A stretch of DNA of 64,000 nucleotides. Origin: Alicyclobacillaceae bacterium I2511 (lineage in GTDB: Bacteria; Bacillota; Bacilli; Alicyclobacillales; Alicyclobacillaceae). The notes beneath the pieces are model-generated. The model had not been told where the DNA came from. It made no database searches and saw nothing but the letters and a program-made list of their open reading frames with translations. Where the stretch lies: the NCBI GenBank assembly GCA_003584005.1, contig QXHL01000009.1, positions 26,782-90,781 of the forward strand, written 5' to 3'. Shown here one piece after another: positions 1 to 8,669 of this stretch; position 1 is the stretch's first letter, and each line of letters opens with the position of its first letter. Both the position numbers and the translations under genes were made by a program.

Positions 1-324
1 CGCCAAGAGCATTGCAAATCCCCAGGCGACAAGGCTTAGCTCCAAATGGAGAAAAAAAAGTAGCGCAAGCAACGCGATCAGAAGCACCCCTTGGCCCACA
101 CGTTCCACCTTTTTAGCCATGATTGAATCGGGTTGGTCCAAATCCGGCAGCAGACTGCCCACAACAGCGGACCCCACCAAGAGCGCCTCCGCCATGAGTA
201 AATGGGGCTGTCCCTGTCCACCCCACGCTTGCCTCAAAGACTCCCAGTGTGCAAACCGCAATATCACAGGTGCCACCACAACAGAGCCCACTGCACCAAT
301 GGCCATATGGGTTCGGCCAAGCAT
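1..324 (-). CDS. YdjM-like (DUF457) membrane-bound metal-dependent hydrolase, partial
   Basis: The frame stays open from an ATG at 324 to the window edge, giving 108 codons of an incomplete protein. The N-terminus reads MLGRTHMAIGA, and about 45 residues later comes GSLLPDLDQPDS. The early histidine and the LPDxDxPxS motif are the hallmark of the DUF457/YdjM family of small polytopic membrane proteins, predicted to be metal-dependent hydrolases. Hydrophobic stretches follow (LLIALLALLFFLHL). A GGAG ribosome binding site lies 10 bases upstream. The C-terminus is outside the window, so length and exact family cannot be checked. The role is not established; in Bacillota such proteins are often linked to membrane stress. 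Confidence 0.7.
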   Translation of the reverse strand, partial: MLGRTHMAIGAVGSVVVAPVILRFAHWESLRQAWGGQGQPHLLMAEALLVGSAVVGSLLPDLDQPDSIMAKKVERVGQGVLLIALLALLFFLHLELSLVAWGFAMLLA

Positions 325-532
325 ATAAAATCACTCCTCTATCTTACTTTAGCAGAGTTTCACCCCTTGTCGAACCCTGCCGACATTTTTTCGAGCGGCC
401 AAAACAGTGAGTTGTGGTAAAATAATCTTCAACCAGATCCGGTAAATACAGTTTCGCGGATTTACTTCCTTACTAGTGCCGCTTTCCGCGTCATGAAGGT
501 CTATCCTCAAGTCATATCAGGAGGTTTCACAC

Positions 533-1510
533 ATGGACAAAGTTAACTGGGGCATCCTCGGTACCGCACGGATTGCAGAACAGCAGTTAATTCCAGCCAT
601 GCAGTCCGCAGTAAACGCTCACTTATTGGGTGTTGCCAGCCGCAATGAGACCCAAGCGAACGCGTACGCCCAGCACAACGGGATTGAGCGGGCCTATGGG
701 AGCTATGCGCAATTATTGGCTGATCCGGACATCGACGCGGTCTATATTCCTTTGCCTAACGACCTTCACGCAGAGTGGACCTTGCAGGCCGCGCAGGCGG
801 GGAAGCACGTGTTGTGCGAAAAACCGGCCGCGCTCAATGCCGCGCAAGCGCGGGAAATGGTGCAGGCATGTGCAGCACACGATGTGGTATTTATGGAAGC
901 CTTTATGTACCCCTTCCATCCTCAGTGGGACCGTGTCCGCGAGTTGTTGAATAGCGGTGAGTTGGGAGAATTAAAAATCGTTCACGCGAATTTTTCGTAC
1001 CCTTTGGAAAATCCCGCAGACATCCGCTGGCATCCACAGATGGGTGGAGGTTCTTTGTACGATGTCGGTTGTTACTGTGTCCACGTGGCCCGCAGCCTTG
1101 CCGACAATGCCCCCACCGTGGAGGTGCAGGGAATCGCCCAGTTTATGGAAGATGGGGTGGTGGACAAGTCGTTCACTGGAGCCTTCAAATTTGCCAACGG
1201 CCTACTCGCCCACTTTGACTGTTCCTTCGAAGCGGCAGACAGGCAATTTGTGGAAATTGTCGGATCCCGTGGGTCCATCCAAGTACTGTACCCGTTCCGA
1301 CCAGATATGGGAACCCCCACCCTGATTGTGCACGGACCCTCTGGAGAACACCGAGAGACGTTTCCCACCACGGACATGTACAAACTCCAAGTGGAACACT
1401 TCGGCGATTGCGTGCAATCCCAGCAGACACCGCGCAATACTGGGGAAGATTCCATCCGCAACATGGAGCACATTGATGCCCTTTACACCGCCGCAGGACG
1501 CCAGAGCTGA
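533..1510 (+). CDS. Gfo/Idh/MocA family NAD(P)-dependent oxidoreductase
   Basis: This 325-residue protein has the two-domain layout of the family. The N-terminal Rossmann fold begins GILGTARIAEQ at residues 7-17, and the characteristic CEKPAALNAAQA segment falls near residues 95-106, where EKP contacts the cofactor and substrate. The C-terminal half has the family's beta-sheet domain, with FMEAFMYPFHPQ resembling the dehydrogenases that act on sugars and glycosides. It has an ideal AGGAGG site upstream of the ATG. It stands alone, with divergent or unrelated neighbours, so the substrate cannot be inferred. Likely activity is reversible oxidation of a sugar, inositol or dihydrodiol. Confidence 0.9.
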   Translation: MDKVNWGILGTARIAEQQLIPAMQSAVNAHLLGVASRNETQANAYAQHNGIERAYGSYAQLLADPDIDAVYIPLPNDLHAEWTLQAAQAGKHVLCEKPAALNAAQAREMVQACAAHDVVFMEAFMYPFHPQWDRVRELLNSGELGELKIVHANFSYPLENPADIRWHPQMGGGSLYDVGCYCVHVARSLADNAPTVEVQGIAQFMEDGVVDKSFTGAFKFANGLLAHFDCSFEAADRQFVEIVGSRGSIQVLYPFRPDMGTPTLIVHGPSGEHRETFPTTDMYKLQVEHFGDCVQSQQTPRNTGEDSIRNMEHIDALYTAAGRQS

Positions 1511-1667
1511 CCGATTGCATCCATTATTCCGATGTACCTGCAATGCGGACAGGCAGACCTAAAACTTCGACGTCGTGTGGCAGGTGTCTGATGTGCCAAG
1601 ATGAATGTGTGAGGACAGTGCTTGATTGGACAATAATTTTACCAACCGCCTGACCCTATTTCCTACC

Positions 1668-2132
1668 CTACTGTTCTTTGAGAAGTTCATTCAACTTAGA
1701 GCCGCGATCAATTTTCAGCATCCAAAGACCAACAATGAGCAAATACAGCCAAGCCAGCAGCGAGAACCCTCGACCAAACGAATAATGCAACACAGCCAAG
1801 TGACCGGCCAATGGTTTCGGATTGATTCCAAACGGAAGCGCTGTGAATCCTGACAGGAAAAAGACGAAAAGATTGTATGCTGTGAAGAGTACCACTGGGG
1901 TGTAAAATCGTCGAAGACCGAGCAAGTAAATGACCGAGATTAGGCTGTACGATGCCGTCTCGATGTCAATCCAATAAGAAATAATAGGTGTACCTCCGGG
2001 ACTTGAAAAGAGATGTGCGGCGACATCCAGCAATGCGAAAAAAGCTAAAGACAATCGCAAAAATTGAATTCGGTGTGTAAACGCCTCGTCTGCTTCAGTG
2101 GCCATCAGTGGCTCGGATTTGTGTTTTGTCAT
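1668..2132 (-). CDS. small polytopic membrane protein of unknown function
   Basis: A protein of about 154 residues with four likely membrane segments: LRLSLAFFALLDVAAHLF, SYSLISVIYLLGL, the VVLFTAYNLFVFFLSGF region, and GFSLLAWLYLLIVGLWML. It ends in a short charged tail (KLNELLKEQ). I do not recognise the family. The start is placed at the second methionine (MTKHKSE), because the upstream GTG directly abuts the only purine-rich site. It lies 81 bases downstream of the proton ATPase on the same strand and may be co-transcribed with it. A role in pH homeostasis would be inference from position only. Confidence 0.7.
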   Translation of the reverse strand: MTKHKSEPLMATEADEAFTHRIQFLRLSLAFFALLDVAAHLFSSPGGTPIISYWIDIETASYSLISVIYLLGLRRFYTPVVLFTAYNLFVFFLSGFTALPFGINPKPLAGHLAVLHYSFGRGFSLLAWLYLLIVGLWMLKIDRGSKLNELLKEQ

Positions 2133-2213
2133 AAAGTTTTTCACCCTTTCTATTCAATATACCTCGAATAATGCACTGAAAAATACGCCGAAACTGGACT
2201 CCACTGTACGCAA

Positions 2214-4697
2214 TCAGCTACTCGATTTTTCATCAGACAACCTGTTGTGATGCATTGCCTGTGCGGAAGCTTCGGATTCCTGCGACACGTCTTCGGCATT
2301 CATGCCCGCCCATTTTCTCAATCCATCCATCAATACCATGAAGACAAGAGCCATTCCCAAAATCGCCACGGTGACATACACAGGAATCGGGGCCATGAGA
2401 ATTCCCAGGCTAGCCATCACCGACACCAGAATAATGTCAGCCACTGAGGCCATCCACAAGGGTCTGCTAGGCGCAGAATCCCAAAAGTGGCGCTGCCCAC
2501 GGATGACATAGATGGTGGTTTGCCCACTGAAGACCAACATCAAAAACACCGCCGTCTGCACTTGCGACCAGGTCAATAAAAGTAGGTTGTGTGCCCCATA
2601 CAGGACTAGAAAAGATTCCACTAGCAAAGCTAGCGCCAGCACCATGGAGGAACGAACCAGTTGAGAAACGTGCCAGTGCACGGGACGTTGGCTAAAAGAC
2701 ACGCGGTCCGTGGCAATCGACATGGTCACAAAGTCATTCGCAAACAACAACAACACAATCAAAGAAGGGGTAACAACAAAGTGTCGCGTGACTAAAAACC
2801 CGATGCTGAGAAATAGTGCTACCTGAATGGTTTTTGTGATTTTGTTGACCGTATAAGTTTGCATGCGGCGATAGATGCGACGGCTCGTTTCCACCGCTGT
2901 CACAATCCCCATCAAGCCTGGCGTGGTTAACACGATGCTTGCAGCCGCCTTAGCCACATCCGTGGCATTTGCCACAGCAATGCCCACCTCCGCCTGTTTC
3001 AATGAGGGGGCATCATTGACCCCATCTCCTGTCATTCCAACAATCGCTCCAGATTTCTGCAGGGACTCCACCAAATGAAACTTGTCTTCCGGGAAAATAC
3101 CGGCGACCACATCACAATCAGCCACTTCTTGGGCACTCCCCTGTGCCAAAACTGCGGCATCACAAACCTTGCCCGAAATCCCCACCTGTTGGGCAATCGC
3201 CCGTGCGGTTTGAACGGTGTCCCCTGTGAGCATTCGCAATCTTATCCCGAGCTGGTGAAGGGCTTGCACCAGCTTTAGAGAATCGGGTCTGGGTGGGTCT
3301 TGCAGCGCAATCAATCCCACAAAACGCAAAGCCGTCTGCCCCGCTTCTTGGACCCCCACTCCAATCACCCGGTACCCGCTGGCCGCCAAGTTGTCTACAT
3401 CGCTACTGACTGTTTTCACGTCAGTGTGGGGGGCTAACTCCGCCAATGTCTGGGGCGCCCCTTTCATCACCGTGTACGTCTTTCCTTGGTATTCCACCAC
3501 CGCCTCAGTACGCTTAGTGGCTGGTTCAAAGGGAGTAAAGTTTATAATTTTTGCTTCATTTACTGTTTCTGACTGTGAGAGATTGCCTGCCTGTGCTGTC
3601 TGTGCTGTCTGTACTTTCTTTTCCAAAACGGCCAGATCAATCGAATCTTGTGTGGAGGCATCCGAGGCCCAGGACGCATAACGCAACACATCCGCCAAAG
3701 TATACGGCGCATAGGCCTGCATGTTTGCAACGCTTAATTGATTCAACGTAATGGTGCCTGTTTTGTCAGTACACAGCACATCCATGCTGGCAGCCTCTTG
3801 AATGGCTGATAAACGAGAGACCAGCGCCCCCTTTTCCGCCAATTCACGAGCGCCCAAGGTCTGTGCCAGCGTAAACGTGGCTGGCAGGGCCACTGGCACA
3901 GAGGCCACAATTAAAATCAGCGCAAACGGCAGCATGGTTAGCAACGGCACGTGTGTGAGCGAGGCATCTGTTAGAATCACCAGCACCAGCAATACATCTA
4001 TCACAACTAAATTTCTAACAATTCCTAAGATGGTACGTTCCAAGTGCGAACCAGTGACCGCCTGCTTCACTAATTCTGAGGTGCGCCCAAAGTACGTCTG
4101 TGTCCCTGTGGCTGCAACCTGTCCTGTGGCCTCTCCATGTTTGACCAAGGCTCCCGCATAGGCAGTGTCCCCCAATCCTTTGTCAACAGGCACGGATTCT
4201 CCAGTTAACGGGGACTGATCCAACACCAGTGCCCCCTGCATCAAACTCACATCCGCAGGCATGGAGTCGCCCATACGGACATGAATCACATCTCCTGGTA
4301 CCAGTTCTCTGGAGGGAATTCGAGCCCATTCCCCATCTCTGAGCACGCGGGCTTCAATCATCAACTTCTCGCGCAGCAAGGCCAATGCTTTGTCGGCACG
4401 ACTTTCCTGAAGCACGCTGACAATCGCATTGAACACCAACAAAAAAGCGATGACGACCGCATCAACATTTTTACCCAACCACAAACTCAAAATAATGGTA
4501 GACTCCAACATCCACGGGACAGGTGCCCAAAATTTTCGTAAAAAATGTAAAACGGGATGGGGCTTGACTTCTGCTACCTCGTTGTAGCCATACTGCTGAT
4601 GAAGTTGTGCCACCTGTGCCGTCGTTAAACCCGTGAGGTTTTGCCCCTCTGTTTGCCGATCCGGTTGTACTCGGCTTTGATTTTCTATGGTCTCCAC
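2214..4697 (-). CDS. plasma-membrane proton-efflux P-type ATPase (type III)
   Basis: This 827-residue P-type ATPase pumps protons out of the cell using ATP, a way of keeping the cytoplasm near neutral in acid. The actuator motif LTGES is at residues 164-168. The phosphorylated aspartate is D311 in DKTGTITLN, and the hinge motif TGDGVNDAPSLKQAEVG lies in the second half. The short cation-ATPase N-domain (LTTAQVAQLHQQYGYNEV) and the overall size match the fungal/plant PMA-type pump rather than calcium or heavy-metal pumps: there is no CPx motif or metal-binding domain. Start is GTG, with GGAGGG 7 bases upstream. Archaeal and bacterial acidophiles commonly carry this type. Confidence 0.95.
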   Translation of the reverse strand: METIENQSRVQPDRQTEGQNLTGLTTAQVAQLHQQYGYNEVAEVKPHPVLHFLRKFWAPVPWMLESTIILSLWLGKNVDAVVIAFLLVFNAIVSVLQESRADKALALLREKLMIEARVLRDGEWARIPSRELVPGDVIHVRMGDSMPADVSLMQGALVLDQSPLTGESVPVDKGLGDTAYAGALVKHGEATGQVAATGTQTYFGRTSELVKQAVTGSHLERTILGIVRNLVVIDVLLVLVILTDASLTHVPLLTMLPFALILIVASVPVALPATFTLAQTLGARELAEKGALVSRLSAIQEAASMDVLCTDKTGTITLNQLSVANMQAYAPYTLADVLRYASWASDASTQDSIDLAVLEKKVQTAQTAQAGNLSQSETVNEAKIINFTPFEPATKRTEAVVEYQGKTYTVMKGAPQTLAELAPHTDVKTVSSDVDNLAASGYRVIGVGVQEAGQTALRFVGLIALQDPPRPDSLKLVQALHQLGIRLRMLTGDTVQTARAIAQQVGISGKVCDAAVLAQGSAQEVADCDVVAGIFPEDKFHLVESLQKSGAIVGMTGDGVNDAPSLKQAEVGIAVANATDVAKAAASIVLTTPGLMGIVTAVETSRRIYRRMQTYTVNKITKTIQVALFLSIGFLVTRHFVVTPSLIVLLLFANDFVTMSIATDRVSFSQRPVHWHVSQLVRSSMVLALALLVESFLVLYGAHNLLLLTWSQVQTAVFLMLVFSGQTTIYVIRGQRHFWDSAPSRPLWMASVADIILVSVMASLGILMAPIPVYVTVAILGMALVFMVLMDGLRKWAGMNAEDVSQESEASAQAMHHNRLSDEKSSS

Positions 4698-4737
4698 TCC
4701 GAGGCCCTCCCTCCAGCTTTCAAGCCTAAGCAGCTTG

Positions 4738-4751
4738 TCATGACGTCATGA
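4738..4751. promoter_or_regulatory. perfect 14-bp palindrome upstream of the proton ATPase
   Basis: TCATGACGTCATGA is a perfect inverted repeat centred about 45 bases upstream of the ATPase start. It extends imperfectly to TT..AA on the outside. It sits where a promoter or operator would be expected, so it may bind a dimeric regulator. No regulator gene is adjacent, and no function can be assigned. Confidence 0.4.
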
Positions 4752-5099
4752 TAAGTGTTCATACAGTGTATTTTAGGTCTTTCGCTTCTCAAAAGCAATG
4801 CCCCGCAATCACCTTAGTAAACTCTCACTGATGCTCAATGATGCTCACAGGGCCTTACGACCATCCCCAGGGAGGAAAATATGCACTCTCCATTTTCCGT
4901 TAGACCCTCAAAGCTGGATCCCACAAGCTAAGCCCTTCAGGCTGGTTGACATCCTCCATTCTAGGAACATACAGGAACATACAGGGAACATATGGTCAGA
5001 GTCCCGACGGATCCTATTGGTGGAACGCCCTTACTGCCTTGTCTTCCAGAATGTGTAGGGAGTCGCGGAAATAGGCACCACAATGATGACTGTTGATAC

Positions 5100-5395
5100 A
5101 CTAGGTTTCGTAGAACATTCACATCCATATAGAGGTTTCTTCTGCAAATTATACCTTCCATCTAGAATTCTCTTGGAATCTGATTCGCCGGTCTCAAATA
5201 AGGGACCACAGGCCGCTTATGGGCCTTTTCAAGCCACTTTTCGCATAAATAAGCGTTCGCCAGGCCCTTATTCCAGAAAATTCGGTGCAAACACGGGGGG
5301 GTAACGTGAAATAGGCGACTTTCACGCCCTTATTTGTGTTTCATCCCTCGATATTTGATGATTTAGCGACTGGGGGACGCTTAATTCCAGAACCG
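5100..5395. repeat. ~300-bp dispersed repeat, copy A
   Basis: This segment matches 47190-47488 along its whole length, by eye at roughly 80-85 percent identity. Shared blocks include CATAAATAAGCGTTCGCCAG and TTAGCGACTGGGGGAC. Both copies contain several AATAAG/CTTATT words in alternating orientation, for example AAATAAGGG, GCTTATGGG, AAATAAGCG and CCCTTATT. Neither copy has an open frame. It resembles a transposon end with several transposase-binding sites or a non-autonomous element, but the family is unknown. Confidence 0.7.
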
Positions 5396-5459
5396 TAAAA
5401 ATCAATCCCCTGCACACGAAGGAGGGCCTCCCCAATCCTTCGGGCAGGTGGGGGGCAGA

Positions 5460-5545
5460 TTCCGACGAAAGTTGGCTCACCCGAAAATTAGTTGATCCCT
5501 CATCGGGTGGCGGTATAGCTTGGAACAGTTCACTAGTACTTGTTT
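5460..5545. repeat. solo ISL3-type end sequence
   Basis: The first 36 bases (5460-5495) match 23498-23533 at 34 of 36 positions. They also match, in inverted orientation, the sequence at 24164-24199. Weaker similarity to the 23.5-kb copy runs on to about 5545 (GAACAGTTCACTAGTAC against GAACACTTCACCAGCAC). This is probably the leftover end of an insertion sequence whose body is gone. Confidence 0.6.
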
Positions 5546-5954
5546 ATTCACGACATTTTCCATTTCACTCCCATAGGTTCTCTTACTTTAACAAAATAAT
5601 AGAAGGAACCATAATCCACATCCCTTTGTACTTCTGGAGGATGTTCTGGAACCGTCTATGGGCCTGTGGTTTTACCTCTCAGTAAAATCTGAATATACTA
5701 AATATACGGTTCAATATGCGCAACCGAACTCTCAGTTTGCCGTGTGCCCGAGCGCCACCAGCCATCCTATTCGATGCACCGACGCTATAGGCGAACTATT
5801 GATGATTTTCTGATAGGGATATTCTCCATTCACATTGTGCTTCAGTCTCAAATAGGGAACTGGAAAATTCTCATTGTCTTAAAGATATTGGCTGATGGTG
5901 CCTTGGAATTCCCATTTGTAAACTTGACACCCCCCACGATTGCGATGCCTCGCC

Positions 5955-5986
5955 GCTCCCTCCTCGGAGAGGAAGCGGGAGGGAGC
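5955..5986. other. G/C-rich hairpin beside the broken aldo/keto reductase
   Basis: GCTCCCTCC and GGAGGGAGC form a perfect 9-bp stem around a 14-base loop, 9 bases past the stop of the pseudogene at 5995. There is no T-run, so it is not a convincing intrinsic terminator. Confidence 0.35.
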
Positions 5987-5994
5987 CCCCCAAC

Positions 5995-6859
5995 TCAGTG
6001 AGAAATGGTGCGCATCCCAGACTCCGCATAGCGATCTCCGACCGCAACCCCCAATGGAGCCAGTTCATCGGTTCGCTGCAAATCTGCAGTGTTCAGCTGA
6101 ACCTTTGACACACCAATGTTCTCCTCCAAATACGAACGGCGCTTTGTCCCAGGAATGGGTACAAAATCCTCACCTTGAGCAAGTAACCAAGCGAGGGCCA
6201 GTTGTGAGGGGGTGCAATGTTTTTCTTGTGCCATCTGTTCCACTCGTGTCACCAATTGGAGATTCTTCACAAAGTTCTGGCCCTGAAAGCGAGGAGAGCT
6301 CCGTCGATAATCGTCTTCTGCCAAATCCTCATACTTCTTGATTTGACCTGTTAAAAAACCGTGACCCAGAGGACTATAGAGAACAAACCCAATGCCTAGT
6401 TCACGACATGTGGGAAGTATATCATCCTCGACATCTCGGCTCCACAGTGAATACTCCGTTTGCAAAGCCGAAATTGGATGAACCCGATGCACGCGCCGCG
6501 TAATCTACGCGCAAACGCTGCAAACTGGCTTCACAGGCAGACTGGCCGTATTCAGGTCGTCCATTGATCCCTAAAAAAGTCCCGTCGGAAGATCGCACAT
6601 TGCCGAATTTCGTAGCCAAAATCACTCAGTCACGATGCTCTTGCAGTGCTTTACCGACCAGTTCTTCATTTCGCCCGACGCCATACATATCTGCAATGTC
6701 GAAAAAGGTTATTTCGAGATCGAACGCCCGATGAATCGCCGCAATCGATTCTGCATCATCACAGGGACAATAGAAATCGGACATGCCCATACAGACTAAT
6801 CCGAGTTCTGACACCATAAATCCTTGTTGTCCCAGTTCCTTTTTTCGCAGGACACCCAT
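5995..6859 (-). pseudogene. aldo/keto reductase, disrupted
   Basis: Three pieces on one strand together resemble an NADPH-dependent aldo/keto reductase of the YhdN/IolS type. The N-terminal piece (6859-6626) has [12 protein letters not shown] and the catalytic region [16 protein letters not shown]. It is broken by an in-frame TGA after LQEHRD. A second piece continues [14 protein letters not shown] and stops making sense after LRVDY. The third piece (6492-5995) resumes in another frame with [15 protein letters not shown] and the cofactor-binding [13 protein letters not shown]. About 35-40 residues that normally join LxVDYID to the HPI region are missing. Nonsense, deletion and frameshift together make this a clear pseudogene. 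Confidence 0.85.
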
Positions 6860-7003
6860 ATGTGCATTTCGTGTCCATTAACCCATCACGCTTTTGCGAT
6901 CCTATTCAATGACTATATCCCTTCAATAAATATATTGGCCCCTTTTGGTTATTACATAAGTTTGCATAGAATGTAATGAGCCAAATTTTAGCCTCGTCGC
7001 TAT

Positions 7004-7783
7004 TTATTCCATATCAAACTGAGACGTGGCTTCAATTACAGGGCAAATTGCAAAACAGCGAGCGGGAAAACCAGCTGAATTTTTAACTTTAGGAAAAGTA
7101 CAGAATATAATGGAGCCCACAGGTGTAACCTTATCAAGGTTACTCATGACTTCAATTTGAATTTTATCTTGTTCCAAAACATATTTTTCCCCCATAAAAC
7201 CAATCTGTGGCTGACGAGCTGGCGGATCCGTATCTAAAGTTTCATGCCCTACCGAGCCAACGTTGCGTACTTCAAAAAGAAATTTCAGTGCCTCAATATC
7301 CCAACCCGGATAATGTGAATCACCATTTTCGTCGCGGTTTAAAAACCTAGCCTGATCAGGCCAACGTTTATGCCAATCTGATCTCATTGCCACAAATGCC
7401 CCTTCAGGAATTTGACCATATTTTGCTTCAAATTCATTTACGTCTGCAATTGTCAACGCATAATCATGGTCTTCTTCCACCTTTTCATGGACATCAATCA
7501 CACAAAGTGGATATGAAAATTCTGTAATTTTAATCTCATCAAGAAGACGTGCATTGGTCACAAAATGTGCAGGCGCATCCACGTGAGTTCCATACTGACC
7601 TGGAAATTTGTACTCAACAACCTTCATAGGTGCCACATCAAAATCAAAAAGCACATTATATTCCATGGGCTCAAATCCGGGCCAATGCGGAGTGTCTGGG
7701 CCAAACTCATGTGTCAAATCAACCCAATCATATTTTAACGATTTCAGATCCTTTAGTTGTTCCCATAATGGATATGTTATCAA
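7004..7783 (-). CDS. cyclase-family (kynurenine-formamidase-like) metal-dependent hydrolase
   Basis: 259 residues, matching the cyclase family (PF04199), whose members hydrolyse N-formyl-kynurenine, isatin and other amides or lactams. The family signature appears as GQYGTHVDAPAHF at residues 62-74. H67, D69 and H73 fit the usual metal ligands, but the first histidine of the HxGTHxDxPxH pattern is Q63, so this belongs to a glutamine variant. Start is TTG behind GGTAGGGA. It is the last gene of a same-strand cluster with a UPF0340 protein, an APC permease and GcvP-like genes, which suggests an amino-acid-derived substrate; no kynurenine genes are present. Confidence 0.85.
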   Translation of the reverse strand: MITYPLWEQLKDLKSLKYDWVDLTHEFGPDTPHWPGFEPMEYNVLFDFDVAPMKVVEYKFPGQYGTHVDAPAHFVTNARLLDEIKITEFSYPLCVIDVHEKVEEDHDYALTIADVNEFEAKYGQIPEGAFVAMRSDWHKRWPDQARFLNRDENGDSHYPGWDIEALKFLFEVRNVGSVGHETLDTDPPARQPQIGFMGEKYVLEQDKIQIEVMSNLDKVTPVGSIIFCTFPKVKNSAGFPARCFAICPVIEATSQFDME

Positions 7784-7878
7784 ATAAGTCCCTACCTTCT
7801 ATACTTGAATTTGTACTTGTGATAAGATGCTTAAAATCAAATAATTTATTCTATCACATTTAAAAATAAGCACGATGT

Positions 7879-8493
7879 TCAGCCTTTCTTCTCTTGCCAC
7901 TTCACTACCTCTTCCCTTGAGTACTTTGCCCTAGTTCCGCCAATTAACTTTGGTCTTGCTCTTATCATACTTAAGTGAGCCTGTCCAATACTCTTGACCT
8001 GACTTCTGACAACCACCCCCACCGGTTTCATGTGCATCCCAATAAACACATCTCCAATATCCATCCCTGCGCTGGCTTGAGATTTAACGTTTTCCACAAC
8101 CACTGGATTTTCCAAACGGTTCATGGCTACAGCGGCAAGTCCTCCACCCGCTTTTATATATGGGAATACATGGACGATCTCCAGCTCATACTGTTTCGCA
8201 CATTTTTCTTCCACCACCAGTGCTCGATTTATATGTTCGCAACCCTGAATAGCAATGTATAATCCTAACTCTCGAATTTGCGGTAACATCCCATCCAATA
8301 TCGCCTCTGCAACTTCTAAATTTGTGGATGAACCGATTTTTTCCCCAACCACCTCACTCGTGCTACCACCTAAAACCACGACCTGTCTGGCCCTCAAATT
8401 GGAAATCTGTAATAGATCATGGAGTGCCATGCCAGTTTGCTTTACAATCTCATTGAGATCTAATGGTTGCTGTTCTAAGCTCACATTATCCAT
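7879..8493 (-). CDS. UPF0340 / TIGR01440 family protein (YwlG-like)
   Basis: 204 residues, slightly longer than the usual 180-190 of this Bacillota family. Family-typical stretches are VVLGGSTSEVVGEKIG, IAIQGCEHINRALVVEE and SAGMDIGDVFIGMHMKPV. The biochemical function of the family is unknown. In many genomes it lies beside serine hydroxymethyltransferase; here it sits between the cyclase-family hydrolase and an APC permease, on the same strand. The ATG has a good AAAGGAG site. Its presence in a cluster with glycine-dehydrogenase-like genes could be a clue to its role in glycine or one-carbon metabolism, but that is inference. Confidence 0.9.
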   Translation of the reverse strand: MDNVSLEQQPLDLNEIVKQTGMALHDLLQISNLRARQVVVLGGSTSEVVGEKIGSSTNLEVAEAILDGMLPQIRELGLYIAIQGCEHINRALVVEEKCAKQYELEIVHVFPYIKAGGGLAAVAMNRLENPVVVENVKSQASAGMDIGDVFIGMHMKPVGVVVRSQVKSIGQAHLSMIRARPKLIGGTRAKYSREEVVKWQEKKG

Positions 8494-8669
8494 ATTTTAA
8501 CTCCTTTCTGTGCAATCGGGTTTTACTCGAAGACATCCCCCGTCGTAGCTTGCACATCAGCAGCAAGTAACCTTCCAAATTACACTACCAGTATTCCTCT
8601 GAATCAACGAAATTCCTTAGATCTCCATCAAGTGGAATCTTTGAATAGTTAAAGTTCCAATTGATTAAA

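Larger units (their letters stand above)
4760..5995. other. gene-free, repeat-rich interval
   Basis: About 1.2 kb with no convincing coding region: the open frames here are short, lack ribosome binding sites and resemble no family I know. It contains one copy of the ~300-bp dispersed repeat (5100-5395), a 36-bp sequence shared with the ends of the ISL3 remnant at 23.5-24.2 kb (5460-5495, with weaker similarity to 5545), and a G/C-rich hairpin at 5955-5986. It looks like a landing zone for mobile DNA. Confidence 0.5.

Noticed and set aside
1072..1473. Several antisense frames over the Gfo/Idh/MocA gene
   Set aside because: They mirror a gene with an intact cofactor motif and good ribosome binding site.
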